Assembly: GCF_000204055.1 (NCBI RefSeq)
Contig: NW_006768767.1
Location: forward strand, 2,668,399-2,732,398
DNA: 64,000 bases
DNA from: Melampsora larici-populina 98AG31
Lineage: Eukaryota; Basidiomycota; Pucciniomycetes; Pucciniales; Melampsoraceae
Reading direction: 5' to 3'
This document shows positions 32,471-43,642 of this stretch, piece after piece. Position 1 is the first letter of the stretch. The number at the start of each line of letters is the position of its first letter. The position numbers and the translations under genes are program-made. The notes beneath the pieces were generated by a model. That model was given only the letters and a program-made list of their open reading frames with translations, ran no database searches and was not told where the DNA came from.

Positions 32471-33679
32471 CTTGTGACAAAAATCTGCAATTTCGAATGG
32501 GTTTAGCTCAGTTAAACTTACATCGTTGATCTGGTCGCACTAGTCGAAGAAGTCCAACACCTGGCACCAGTGCGCATTATATCACAGTCGTCATAAGCTG
32601 AATCATCAAGAGATTTAACCTTGAATCTTAACACAGCTCTCCTCCTAACTTAACACGACTTCAAGTTCAAGCACTATCGCAGGGCTCTCTTAACCTCGCG
32701 AGCTCGGTGATCTGGATAGGGACTTGTGACTAATCGCATACTTTTGGTGGGCGATCAGGAACAACCCGAACAGCCCCGCTTGCGTGAATCTTCTATAGAC
32801 CCCTTCTGTAGTCGAGACACTACACTATTTCTGAAGAGAACATATTGTTTAGAAGTTCAGAATTAGCATCCTTGGTCTTTGAACGAGGTTCATTCATCCA
32901 AGACGAGTCCTCTTGCGAAAGAAACAGGTTCAAGTGAGATATTTCGAGTGCAAATCAAGGGAAGTTACCAGTCAAATCCAGTGAAAACTGATTTAACTCG
33001 CTTCAACTGGCCTCGGTTGTGAGTACGTCGAAGGTAGGAATCCCCAATCCATACCACCATCTTCTTCTATGGCTCGGCATCATTTGACGTATATGAGACT
33101 ACGTGAGACGTACACTAATTTTCAAATCGAACTGGGTACAGCTAGCTACCGTTAAAACAATCACAGGGGTTGATTGAGAGGAAGTGGTCATTTTGAGGTG
33201 GTGAAAAAGTCACCACGCCAAACGCAAATTTGTCCTGCGCGACCACCAGGGCCGGCCGATTACTTAGTCCGAAATCCCTCACCAGACACCCAAGCTCGCG
33301 AGGAAGAAGTGTCAGACTGACTTAGGTACGTCATGTAGGCTCTCCTCAGCCCTTCAAGACCGAAGACCATTTGAGAATACACTCCGCAAGAGCCTTGAAA
33401 TCTCGTGAGCGGTACCTACAACTTTTAAATTGACTTGTGGGCGTGAAATCTACTGTGATGGGCTTTAAGATTATGCTAAGAAAAAAATCCCATACCGTGG
33501 CGTCCATGAAATGCCATGGGTTCGTAGAGGAATGACTGCAACCTTTCAGCAGACTTATCCTGAGTTTCTTTGCCGCCCTTCAAGTTCAACCACCAACAGC
33601 GAAGTTTGTTTCGAACTGTGAGACGCTCCCAAGGGTAATCATGTGTCGTGGTGACATTTAGGATGTTCTTTCCGGAGCA
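32370..33679. other. Intergenic between duplicated genes
   Basis: 1.3 kb with no supported coding frame. Its last part leads into copy 2 of the duplication. Confidence 0.4.
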
Positions 33680-36020
33680 AGACGAGTCAGATGAAATTTC
33701 TCGCAGCAGTCTGAATACACATCGCCATCTTTGAGTTCAAAATTTTGATTTTGATCCTCCTCCAGAGTCTTCACTCTGACTCTAAGTTGATATCAAAGGT
33801 GATGGAAAGGAGAACAAGACCTGCGTTCCGGTCTGGCCATAGTCTTCAACAAGGTTTGTTAGGTGTATGTTCCAAAATGCAGGGAAAACGCATTAGCCAA
33901 AGACACCAAAATGCTTGCATTCGCGTTAAGTTCCAAATGGTTCTGAAGCGCTTCCTCCACGAGTTTTGATGTGTAGTTCTGACTGCTTATGTTTCAGTCT
34001 AAAATTTTCAAACATCCCTCGAATCCCACTATGCAGACCTGAGATGCTTCTGCTATGCAATTTGACCCTTACAACACAGTGTTCATATGAGTATAGACTC
34101 TTTCCATCTGTGCAATGATGCAACCTCATCATCTCATGCTTAATACGACCATCTCCAAATTACAACTTGATGCCAAGTAGATCACAATATCCAGTCTTAT
34201 CAAACATTCCGCGCTTATTTGTCATTGATGATTAGTCCTGAGCAGAATTATTTTCTAATGGAGCCTTTTGAAGCTGTCCCGTAAAAGTGCGTTTCTTGTC
34301 ATTAGTGAGTTCATATCTGTTTGAGAGTCAATTCCTAGTGGCTGATAGCCTCTACGCCAGGTATTTGATCCATATATCATCGTGCCATATGACACTGCAT
34401 CAGGGGATTTCCGGTGTCATCCTGCAGTATCAGAAAGCTTATGAACTTTAGTACTGAAACGTCCATAGACATAATTGAAAGGTTATTGAAGCTGTTTAGT
34501 TGTGACTATCATTTTGGGAAACTCGCATTCAAATCTCATTATTGTACACTTTACAGTGCTCATGAGAAATCAGCCGGTCCAACAGCATTGCAAAATCATG
34601 TACCATTCAGTATGCTCGACTATAAGTATAATTTTCATGATAATATCCACAATCTTGACAAATCCAATGTATCTCAATGGAAAACATCTAGATACTACAT
34701 TAAAATTGGGACAATCAAACTCTGGGACTGTTTCAATCAAGCAAATTGGCATTTCAGATTCATTGGAATTAGCACTTGCACCACCACTTGCACCACCATC
34801 CACGACATCAAAGCTTGAAGACACAGATTGGCTGAGATTAACACTTGCACCGCCATCTGGAATCACAACCCAAGATATATCGCCAGGAAAACATGAACTC
34901 TTCAGCGCATCGGGAATTCAAAGGAAAATTCCGTTCAAAAGGTCATCTCAACGAAAACAATTCTTCAGGATCACACCGGATGTTGAGAGGTGGCTGGGAG
35001 GAAAACACGTACAATTCTCAAAGCCAGTACCGCATCTGCTCGGGGATCATCGCAGCGCCATGCCACATAAACATATGATGGTCGGATCTTTTCCATCCAG
35101 TTTATCAACGCATATCATTCAGGACTCTAGTTCAAGATATATACCAAGATCCCATGGTTCAGGATCGAATGCAGTCCAACCTTTTGCACCACGCGAATCA
35201 ACTGCAGAAGATTTAGAAAATACCTTGGAAGATCGACATCACTCGATCATTGACCCTGCTTCTTCAAAAAGCCATCCCATACAAATTTCAGGGGATCAAG
35301 ACGAGACAAAAGTACCAGAAAAACATAGCACTGAACATGGAAGACCTCCTCCGTCCGGAGAACAACAAACTGATATATTTGATCCCGACGGTAGTGAAAC
35401 TTACACCGCGATACGTGAACTTATGGGCACGTTGTCAAGGTCTGGAAAGGAGATAATTGGAGCACATATTGAAATTCGTGCGGACATTATCACCTGGTTT
35501 AATACTTTGAAAGTTGGGTTGATACAACAAACAACAGAATCGAATAAACTCAATGGCCTAAGCGCTAGGGATATTCAAAGAGCAGTTGGCCGAGCGTACT
35601 ACAAATTGACCAACCCTTTTCTGGGATTCTTAATCAGGTATTACAAACACACAAGAGAATCAGGCAACATTGATCCGAGTCTTTTAACTGGGGGGTGGAA
35701 ATTTTTGAAGAGGTACATGGTTCAATGGCATGATGTGGATCTTCAAGCCGTTCTCAAACTCAGAGGAAAGCTTGAAGTAGATGATCGTGTCTGGAAATGG
35801 ACTCCAGAAGAGCTTCTGGCCCATTTGATGTGGATGGATAGAAAGGAACACTTACCTACCAAGGTGTTATCAAAGTTTATATCTGAATGGAAAAAGAGCG
35901 AGGCATTATGATTCTCTTCTTTGCTAGACCGCTTCAGGCATATGAAGAATTTTTGAAGTGACTCTCAACTCAATATCATGTTTTCTCGGTGTCAGAATCC
36001 TCTATGTTTTCATTGGATTC
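33680..36020 (+). repeat. Tandem segmental duplication, copy 2
   Basis: This is the counterpart of 30400-32470, in the same orientation. The non-coding upstream kilobase and the downstream flank are shared as well as the gene, so the event copied a whole gene with its promoter. Confidence 0.65.
34598..35911 (+). CDS. Predicted secreted protein, paralogue 2 of a tandem pair
   Basis: Start at 34598 gives MYHSVCSTISIIFMIISTIL, aligning with the signal peptide of paralogue 1. It encodes 437 residues in one exon. Shared blocks in order are NPMYLNG..LDTTLKLG, L.LTLAPPSGITT, F.ITPD, HSIIDPAS, then the C-terminal domain TNPFLGFLIRYYKH, GGWKFLKRYMVQWHDVDLQ, VDDRVWKWTPEELLAHLMWMDRK. Relative to paralogue 1 it has an extra LAPP-containing segment near residue 70 and a longer variable centre. 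The C-terminal domain is the best conserved part and both frames are intact, which points to retained function in both copies. No cysteine-rich or known enzyme motif is visible. Confidence 0.65.
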   Translation: MYHSVCSTISIIFMIISTILTNPMYLNGKHLDTTLKLGQSNSGTVSIKQIGISDSLELALAPPLAPPSTTSKLEDTDWLRLTLAPPSGITTQDISPGKHELFSASGIQRKIPFKRSSQRKQFFRITPDVERWLGGKHVQFSKPVPHLLGDHRSAMPHKHMMVGSFPSSLSTHIIQDSSSRYIPRSHGSGSNAVQPFAPRESTAEDLENTLEDRHHSIIDPASSKSHPIQISGDQDETKVPEKHSTEHGRPPPSGEQQTDIFDPDGSETYTAIRELMGTLSRSGKEIIGAHIEIRADIITWFNTLKVGLIQQTTESNKLNGLSARDIQRAVGRAYYKLTNPFLGFLIRYYKHTRESGNIDPSLLTGGWKFLKRYMVQWHDVDLQAVLKLRGKLEVDDRVWKWTPEELLAHLMWMDRKEHLPTKVLSKFISEWKKSEAL

Positions 36021-37530
36021 TTATTTCATGAAATAAGAGTGATGTTTTGGTCTGAAGACAAGTACAGATTTTTCAGATGATAGGGACTTCATGTATGAAG
36101 AGACGCTGCGTTTTCTGATCAGGAAGCCAAATCGATTAATCAAATGATGTTGTATAGTCTTACCCATGGTATATGCGTATGAGACTTGAAATGGATTTAG
36201 GCAAATATATTAACCAGTTAGATCATTGGGGAGGATAGTCGATGTCATTGGAGGCGATCATTAAGAGGCGCGGAGGAGCATACCTCGACCTTTCTTTCAT
36301 AATGCCCCGGGTCTGACTCACATCTGTTCGAAGGGACAGTAGGTTGTTGTTCAAGCCGTCACAACAGTGATAACTCATGAGCTAGATCCTGCTCGATCGG
36401 TGTGACAGTGAGGGATTAACTTCCCAATATCGATTTAGAACAGCTCACTTGAATTCCTCGTGACCAAACTGTGACCAAGACTCATTTCATCATCTACTCA
36501 GTAAGAGTCGAGAGTCAAGAGCCTTAGATATTTAACCTCCTTGAAAATTTGGATTCTGCACAGACAATTTGTCAGCCTTGCATGTACACGCTGTGGATGG
36601 ACATAAAGTGATACCCTTGCGGCAGTTTTGCCAACTCAAATGCCGAGGTATCGAAAGAAAACAGTTGGGAATCGTCCAGATGTCGAGGAGGTTATATCCT
36701 TTATCGTTATAAGATCATGTCACATAAATTTCGTTTGTTTCGTCATGCCCAAAGTCCTATAGTCCAGGCCGGTTTGAAAAATTGCGATTGAACTCCATGA
36801 GAAATGATGGAAATGATCAAATCTGGCAGACCTTGCTGAACCAGGCAGTACCTTCGTTGTGCGGCTCGCCACACGTATCCCAACATGATATGAATCGATT
36901 TGATCTTAGATGCTGGTCGTATTCCTCGGGAGTGGACTTCAGCCAACCGAAGCCCGAATGCATTCACTGACTTCCCCGGGCGTTCGCGCTAGTCTTACTC
37001 AGGCAGTCTCCAGATGCCGGTGGTGGCTTCTAGCTCGCTGGGGTTCGATTTGAAAGTGGTTTGCGCCTTGAGTCAACGTAGTATCGAACAGGCCTGCCGG
37101 ACGCTTTGAAACTTTTTCGTTCGACGCTAACAGACCTCACAAAATCGACATATATGACGTCATTTCGGTCTTCTGTGACTTCCTGGATTAAAGGATTGCT
37201 CGGCTGACTTGAAGAAGTCATGATTTTTTCGACATCGCTTCAGCTGAGTTGCATACACTACCAACACTTTCAGAGTCACTTCTTTTTGGTGAATTAGATC
37301 TTGGAAGAACAAAATGGAGGAGAGTTCAGTGTACTTGGATTCGGAACTTGGAAGTGACGCGCGGCCATTTTTGTGTGCGAAGGCGTTGACGCATTCGGAC
37401 CACATCACCAGTACACGGCCTCGGGGTCGGGTCGGGGTCGTTCAGGTTTGGGGTGCATCATCCAATTCCAAGTTCAAGTTCCTTTGTCGATCGCTTCAAC
37501 CTTTCTTACCAATCAGATCATATACATTTA
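36021..37530. other. Intergenic, no gene seen
   Basis: 1.5 kb without a supported frame. A GC-rich GGGTCGGGTCGGGGTCG run lies near 37421. Confidence 0.4.
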
Positions 37531-37781
37531 GGGTGTTCAAACCTGTGCAAGAAATGTGCAAGACCGACGTGCAAGATCCGTGCAAGATCCGTGCAAGATT
37601 TTTTGCACTAATCTTGCACAGTAATTTTTTTGACAACCCGAGTTATTGTGTTCCAAACCGTGCAAAAACCGTGCGAGACCGACTCTTGCAAGTTTTGTGC
37701 AAGATCCGTGCAAGTTCTATTCATATCTTGCACAGAACTTGCACAAAACTTGCATGAATTGATTTTGAGGTTTGAACACCC
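37531..37781. mobile_element. 251-bp MITE with TA target duplication
   Basis: Perfect 14-bp TIRs, GGGTGTTCAAACCT (37531-37544) and AGGTTTGAACACCC (37768-37781), are flanked by TA on each side. The interior is nearly all copies of GTGCAAGA/TCTTGCAC words in both orientations, giving a large potential foldback. There is no coding capacity. The TA duplication suggests a Tc1/mariner-type source. Confidence 0.8.
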
Positions 37782-38398
37782 TAATTATCTTCTGTTACTC
37801 CAGACGCTTTTCTAAGCTTGATATCCAACGCGCCATGTCCGAAACACGCCAGTGAAAAGCACATCTTGCACCAGTCGATTTCATCATCTTAAAACTAAAA
37901 AGATGCAATCCCGACTTGCCACTCTCGGTACTGTGAGTCCCGGTTTTTGCTTCCTCCTCCGGTCCTGTTACATTGGACAATGGAGAGCAATGGAGACTCA
38001 TTATATATTCGCCGATACCCCTTGCTTTTCGCTCCTGTCTATCTTGATTCGACTTTTCATCCTGATTTCAAAGAACTATTCATGTTATGACGTCGAACAA
38101 CTCTCATATGTTGATACACAGTTGTCAAACACCAATCACATGTAGTTGCTTTTTGTCATTGCCTTTGTCGTCGAATTGTGCAAACCCCACCAATTCCCTC
38201 CTTTGATCAATTGGATGCAATGTAAGGTAGTCGATTCAACAAAACAATAACCATCAATTATGAGCCAAGTAGAGTCAATGATTCATTGATACTGCCAGGT
38301 CACATGTAGTATGACACTCGAGCTTTTCCATGGTAGTCTCAAACATTGAGTGACTTTTGGCTTATTCACACTTGATTTCAGCAAAAGACAGCTAATGT
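37782..38398. other. Intergenic, no gene seen
   Basis: No supported feature in about 600 bp. Confidence 0.4.
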
Positions 38399-38700
38399 TT
38401 AAGAATTGAGATGAACAGATTTTACCGCCAATTGCAGCACCTTTTCTTGGTGAAGCATCACCACTATCCTTCTCCTTTCTTTGCTGTTACTAAAGGAGGT
38501 GAATTTATTTTGTGCTTTTAAATCTTGTTTGACACATGTACCTCCTTTTGCTGAAAGTAAAGCAAACATGGCTGCATGGAAATTGTCTGTTACCTCATGT
38601 GTCAGGTAGCTCTTCCCCTCCACACTTGATTTAAATTTCACTGCTCTCTTTGCCTCTGCCTTCCAAGAGAGGCATATAAAAGGTTGACCTGTTTTGCACT
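38399..38700 (-). pseudogene. Unidentified coding-like fragment
   Basis: One minus-strand frame, open from about 38715 to its stop at 38399, reads like protein (IGSECKTGQPFICLSWKAEA, then SYLTHEVTDNFHAAMFALLS and a basic SKERRRIVVML). No start, intron context or family is recognised. Another protein-like frame lies on the same strand at 39029-39235, so the two may be debris of one gene or element. Confidence 0.25.
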
Positions 38701-39028
38701 CTGATCCAATCTGTCAACCCCTTCCCACATATTTGTTAACTGTTTATGAGTAAAGGAAAACAAATGTGATGTCAGATGAACCCGCCAAGGTGGAAAAATT
38801 CTTTACTCATCTGGAGGCAGGTTTGCAATTCTTTCCAAATGTTGTGCACTTGATCCAAGGAGTGTGTACTTTGTCCAACAGAACAAGTGTGATCATTTGT
38901 TTTTGTAAAACTATGGGATTTAATCTGTGTGTAAACTCCATATTGCTTAGAGTTCACTAGATAGCATAAACTCTCATTGAATTAAGTTCTTATTGAGAGT
39001 AAACAAGACAGTCAAAAATCAGGCAAAC

Positions 39029-39235
39029 CTAATTGTAATGATTGTCATGGACTAATTGCAAAATATCAATGAACAGATGGGGCAGGAACTCAGTGGCCTG
39101 TTGCGGGCATGCCCGCCTGTTCTCTAGTTTTCTAAAAAACTGGGATCGAGAAATTGTTTTGGCTGATATGCCTATTCCAACTGAGCTCATGAATCTCTCA
39201 AATAGCTCAATCGCTGCTTTACAACTCTTGGTCAA
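39029..39235 (-). pseudogene. Unidentified coding-like fragment
   Basis: The minus-strand frame contains AAIELFERFMSSVGIGISAKT and FLPHLFIDILQLVHD, helix-like and balanced in composition. Two adjacent stops lie just upstream in the same frame. Family unknown. Confidence 0.2.
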
Positions 39236-39660
39236 TTATCAAACCCCACCGGATACCTTTCCTGTGAGACGTAGAGCGGCGATGATGGTACGCTGTGGAG
39301 AAAGAAGCATTGTATTATTTGTCAAGCTGAGATTATCTGGATATCCCTCAAGGCCTGTTTAGTGATTTGAACTTTTAGAGCTCGTTAATCTGATACCTTG
39401 AATCATGTAATTCAAGATGTCAGCTAATTTGCTAGCCAAAATGGTCACCTGAACGTTCTTTTGACAAAACAAAGTCCAACGATGTGTACTTATGTAAACT
39501 TCCTTCTCATGTGCTTCATAATATCAACAGCGCATTGAGATCGTTTCCACTGATCATCTCGCGCTCTGTAAAAACAGGTGAACACCCATACTGTTGAAAA
39601 TACCTAGATGGTATCTATTTTTATAGACTAGGGGATGGGCGGGAATGGAGTTTTAACCCA

Positions 39661-39710
39661 TCATGCCTGCAGCTGGCTCAACATGCCTGCACTTGGCTCA
39701 ACATGCCCCT
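39661..39710. repeat. 20-bp tandem repeat, 2.5 copies
   Basis: CATGCCTGCA followed by (G/C)(C/T)TGGCTCAA repeats at 39661, 39681 and, partially, at 39701. Confidence 0.75.
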
Positions 39711-41094
39711 TTTGTTATTGTTTATTGTCATCATCCTATCATCATCATCATGATTCTTCACTATCCAACTTAATGGAGAATTACCAATTTGAACAAAACT
39801 GGACAAAACCGCTCAGTAACCCGGCTTGAAAAATCAAGAGTTTTAAGCAGGCAAAGTCTTGGACTCCCAACAATGACTTTCCATTTTCATATTATATACT
39901 TGGATGCTTTTCACACACATACCAAATTTTCTGTCATTTGATGATCTTTCCCAATATGGTGAATTTGTTCAACAAGCTATCCAATTTGATCCTACAACTT
40001 ATTCCACAAGCCTTCTGATGTAGTTCAATGACTTCCCTTGAGAGGAAGTCCCACTTTAGGGGCCTCAAAAAGATTAATCACTTGAATCTTAAATGAAAAA
40101 GAGGAAAAAAACTCAACTACATATATGATGAAGCTTTCCAAATTCTTCTAATTGAAATACAATCACCCCCAAACATTAATCCCTGAATGGTTTTAAATTC
40201 CTTAATAAACTTGATTTTATACAAAAACTTCTCCAATTTTTTAATTGAATAAACTTGTCCATATTTTCATCTGTTGAATTTGTTCTGGAATTAAAAACAG
40301 GATCAAAGTATTTTGCAATCATCAATTTACAATGATGGATGCATGCAAAGCTCATGCTTTGAAAAGAAAAGAAAAATTCCAGTAAAAAAATCAGCTTTGC
40401 AGACATTCTTCCTTTTCAAATGCAAGCAAAAAAAGGCTTAGAAAAATTAGCACAAATTTAGTCCACAGATGATTAATTGTTGACTTGTACAGTTGCCCAA
40501 TTGCAAACCTTCTAATCAGGAAATAATAAGCCGCACAGAGGCATATTTACTCAAGGCACAGCCCCAAGCTACAAGGCACTGGAATGCCAAAGACTATGAA
40601 CAACTTCAAGAGGACTTCAATTTCAAGCAATCTTCAAAAAGACCTCATGCAAAATATGTTTTGGACAAAATTTCACTGTAACTTCAGCTGGATATATGAT
40701 CCAGCACAAGCGAAATGGATGGATTATATGCAGGGAATCTCTGATATCAAGCAATCACATATGGGCCCAGTTCAACTTTGATTTTAAGCTGCATTACATA
40801 TACTTTGGTGTTGTTCATGTCCTGAAGGGTGGGATCAAGTTTTCTTGACTACTAGTACCAATATTATCTTTTTTGAAATATCACTGTTGCATTTCTCTTT
40901 AAAAGGTTGGCTTCAGGCTACTGTTGCAAAGAAACTTGCAGAGCAATCTACCAATTTTGAATATATTTAACACATTTTTCCAGTAAAGCTAATTATATGG
41001 AGCTTTACTGATAAGACCTTGTGATTCAAAATTTCCGTAAAAGGATCTCTCAAAAAGGCTTGTTATTTTTCTCCAAAGCCTCACTTACAACAGA
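39711..41094. other. Intergenic, no gene seen
   Basis: 1.4 kb of AT-rich DNA with short, unsupported frames. Confidence 0.4.
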
Positions 41095-41190
41095 GCCACT
41101 ATACTTTACTATACCAGTATTGGCCAATACTATAGTATAGTACCCTGAGCACCAATACTTGATTGTCCAAGTATAGTATAGTATAGTATT
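41095..41190. repeat. ACTATA-rich repeat with 16-bp palindrome
   Basis: AGTATTGGCCAATACT at 41116-41131 is a perfect palindrome. It is flanked by TACTATA and TATAGTA words that extend the symmetry, and followed by a TATAG microsatellite near 41171. Confidence 0.7.
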
Positions 41191-43422
41191 AGAGTCAGAA
41201 TCCCAATAATCCCAATACTTTCCTGTACTTTCCTGTGTTTGAGGATATCCGGGACTACAGTCTATGAATAACCAATATGGACCAAAATGGCAACAAGATA
41301 CCCTTGATTTTGTTGACTGAGACTTCAAAAATACCCCTTCACCTGTTTTTTCCAGAGTTCTCCATCTTCAAACAGATTCTGTACTCAGAAAGAGCACAGA
41401 GAGAACAGGGCCGCGTCTATATTGGTCTGAATCTTCAGAGTGAGAAGTGACCATGTAAACCACAAGTTGGCCTTTATTTGCTTGCAAAATATGTGACTCA
41501 ACTACTCAGTTCTGATATTTCAACTTGATTTCAACCTCTGCAATTCACAGGAAACCTGCCAGTGACTAGTAGCTGGGGGCTGTGCTTCATCCAATATTTG
41601 TTATCAAAGATTCAACCTTGGTTCTCTGAGTTGATTCAGAAGATTTTTGTCAGCAAGGGCATAAGCTGCCTCCACTACATATCACCTTTCTTACAATGAA
41701 CTTCTTACATATCAATAGACTATATACAATCAACCAATTACATGTAATACTTATTCACATACAAATAAATATACATGTAATCATCATTTGCACATATTTA
41801 GTGTGCAAACCATCTAATTCTATCTCATTTCATATTCAGTTCTTCTTTTTTCTACTAATTCTATTTGTATTTCTCTCCTTCTGTGTGATACTCAAAAGAT
41901 ATACATCATTCAACAAATATATTACACATGGATCCAATTGGAAGATGATCTTGCATGAATTATTTTTTAATAATCTTTCTAATAAGCACTGAGTTGGATT
42001 GGGAACACAACTTAGCAGCTGTTCCTCTAAAACTGATCTCCTTGGCATGTTGTGGCCGCCAAGGAAGGTTTCCCTAGACTTGGTTTTTCAACTGCTGATA
42101 TGAGTGGTTGACCAACAGCATTCTAAAAGACAGCATAAGATGTGTGGCTATGCCGTGAGTGTCAACAGGTTTTACCCGGGATTCAAACATGGGTTTTAAC
42201 AACTTCCTGAAAATGGTTTCCCAATAAAAGATGGGTTTGTGGTTTAGTAGTTCCTGATAGCCTCAAGGTCAGAAGGCACTTAAAGCAATGCACTAAAAAA
42301 ACCTGCAGTGATCATGAATCTGGCGTCTGACAGGTGAATCTTGGGCCACACATTTCAGTCTGCAGGCAACTTCTTGGCCCGACCTAATCTTGGCTGCAGG
42401 AGACCACTTTGGGGCACAGCAGCCTCCAATGCTTTATGACTGTAAAAAGTGAAGGGCGGGAGGTGTCATAATCTGGCACAACGGGGCGGCAGTTGTCGTT
42501 CTGCGAGAAAAACAGCCCCGCACTCCCGTGCGAGGGTGCGACACACCCACCCCTCACCTTGTTTTGAATGTTTCCATCATCCTTACAAAGGAAGTAAGCG
42601 ACCAATAGCCATTTTCGTTTAGGCCAGTCAGGATACCTGGAGTCATCAAACTGAGGTGTATTCCCACCACCACGAGGATTTTGACCGCGGTCACGTTTGT
42701 GATTTTGATTGATCTCAGGTAAAAGTTTGAATCCAATCAGATGCTCAGCAAGGGGTTCTTTGTGATTGGATGTTTAGTCCATCACCGAGTTGACCGTCTA
42801 TTCAAGGTGGATGTTATCTTCAAGTCAATGTAAGATTGGGTCGTCACAGATCTTGTGAAGGGTGAAGTCGAGCCATCATCCCCGATCTCAGGTCAAAGCT
42901 GAAGTGAGATTTCTCAACATCTGGTTGGCAAACAAGTGGTCACAAAGAAATTCTGATATGAGTTCAACTCACTCCAGTAGCTGAAGATCAATCTATATTC
43001 GTATCTATCTGCAATAAATTTGAGTGCTTGCATTTTTACAAATATGTGAGGTGTCCCAGCTGAGCTGGAGTGCCACTAGCATGAGGATGGGCATCGCGGC
43101 AATTTTTTCGATTTTGATCAATCTGATGTAAAAGTTGGTACAAGGTGAAATCCAATAAGTCGCTCAAGCAATTCTCTTCAAGTTCAAACGACATCATCTG
43201 AGGAAATATATCGGTGATAGATGTGAGGATCACGCCTGCTCGATGATGTTGAATCCCTCAATGAACTTGATGGTACACTGCCACAACACAAGCATCTCAA
43301 GACTTGGGAATCATTTAGCAATGGCCCACACGCCGATAAAAGATCTACTCTTGGCCCTTCTTTGAAAGAACCATAAGGCACGTTGGTTCTTAAGCCCATG
43401 GTCAGCAGCGGAGGTATAGAGC
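41191..43422. other. Intergenic with diverged internal direct repeat
   Basis: No gene supported in 2.2 kb. 42470-42560 is GC-rich. Two diverged copies of a GATTTTGATTGATCTCAGGTAAAAG-like segment (about 42702 and 43113) lie about 410 bp apart, suggesting an old local duplication. Confidence 0.35.
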
Positions 43423-43642
43423 GGTACCGGCTCAACCGGTACCAACAAAGTCAGGAATACACCACAGGGAAAATCCCAACTGTGAAAATTTTCCCTGCTC
43501 TGTATTCCACGACTCATCTACCGACAGCTGACCCTTACGTCAATTATCTCACGATAATTATTCTCGATAATAAAATTTTTAACTCATCAACTCAAGTATC
43601 TCAGGAAGTCCCACAACAGATCAAGATCTTTGACAGAAAACA

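Noticed and set aside
37520..37535. Telomere-like TTAGGG at the MITE edge
   Set aside because: It occurs once only; it is the TA target site plus the GGGTG terminus of the MITE, not a telomeric repeat.
41095..41190. CRISPR-like or centromeric repeat
   Set aside because: It is a short ACTATA microsatellite with a palindrome; there are no regular spacers and the context is eukaryotic.
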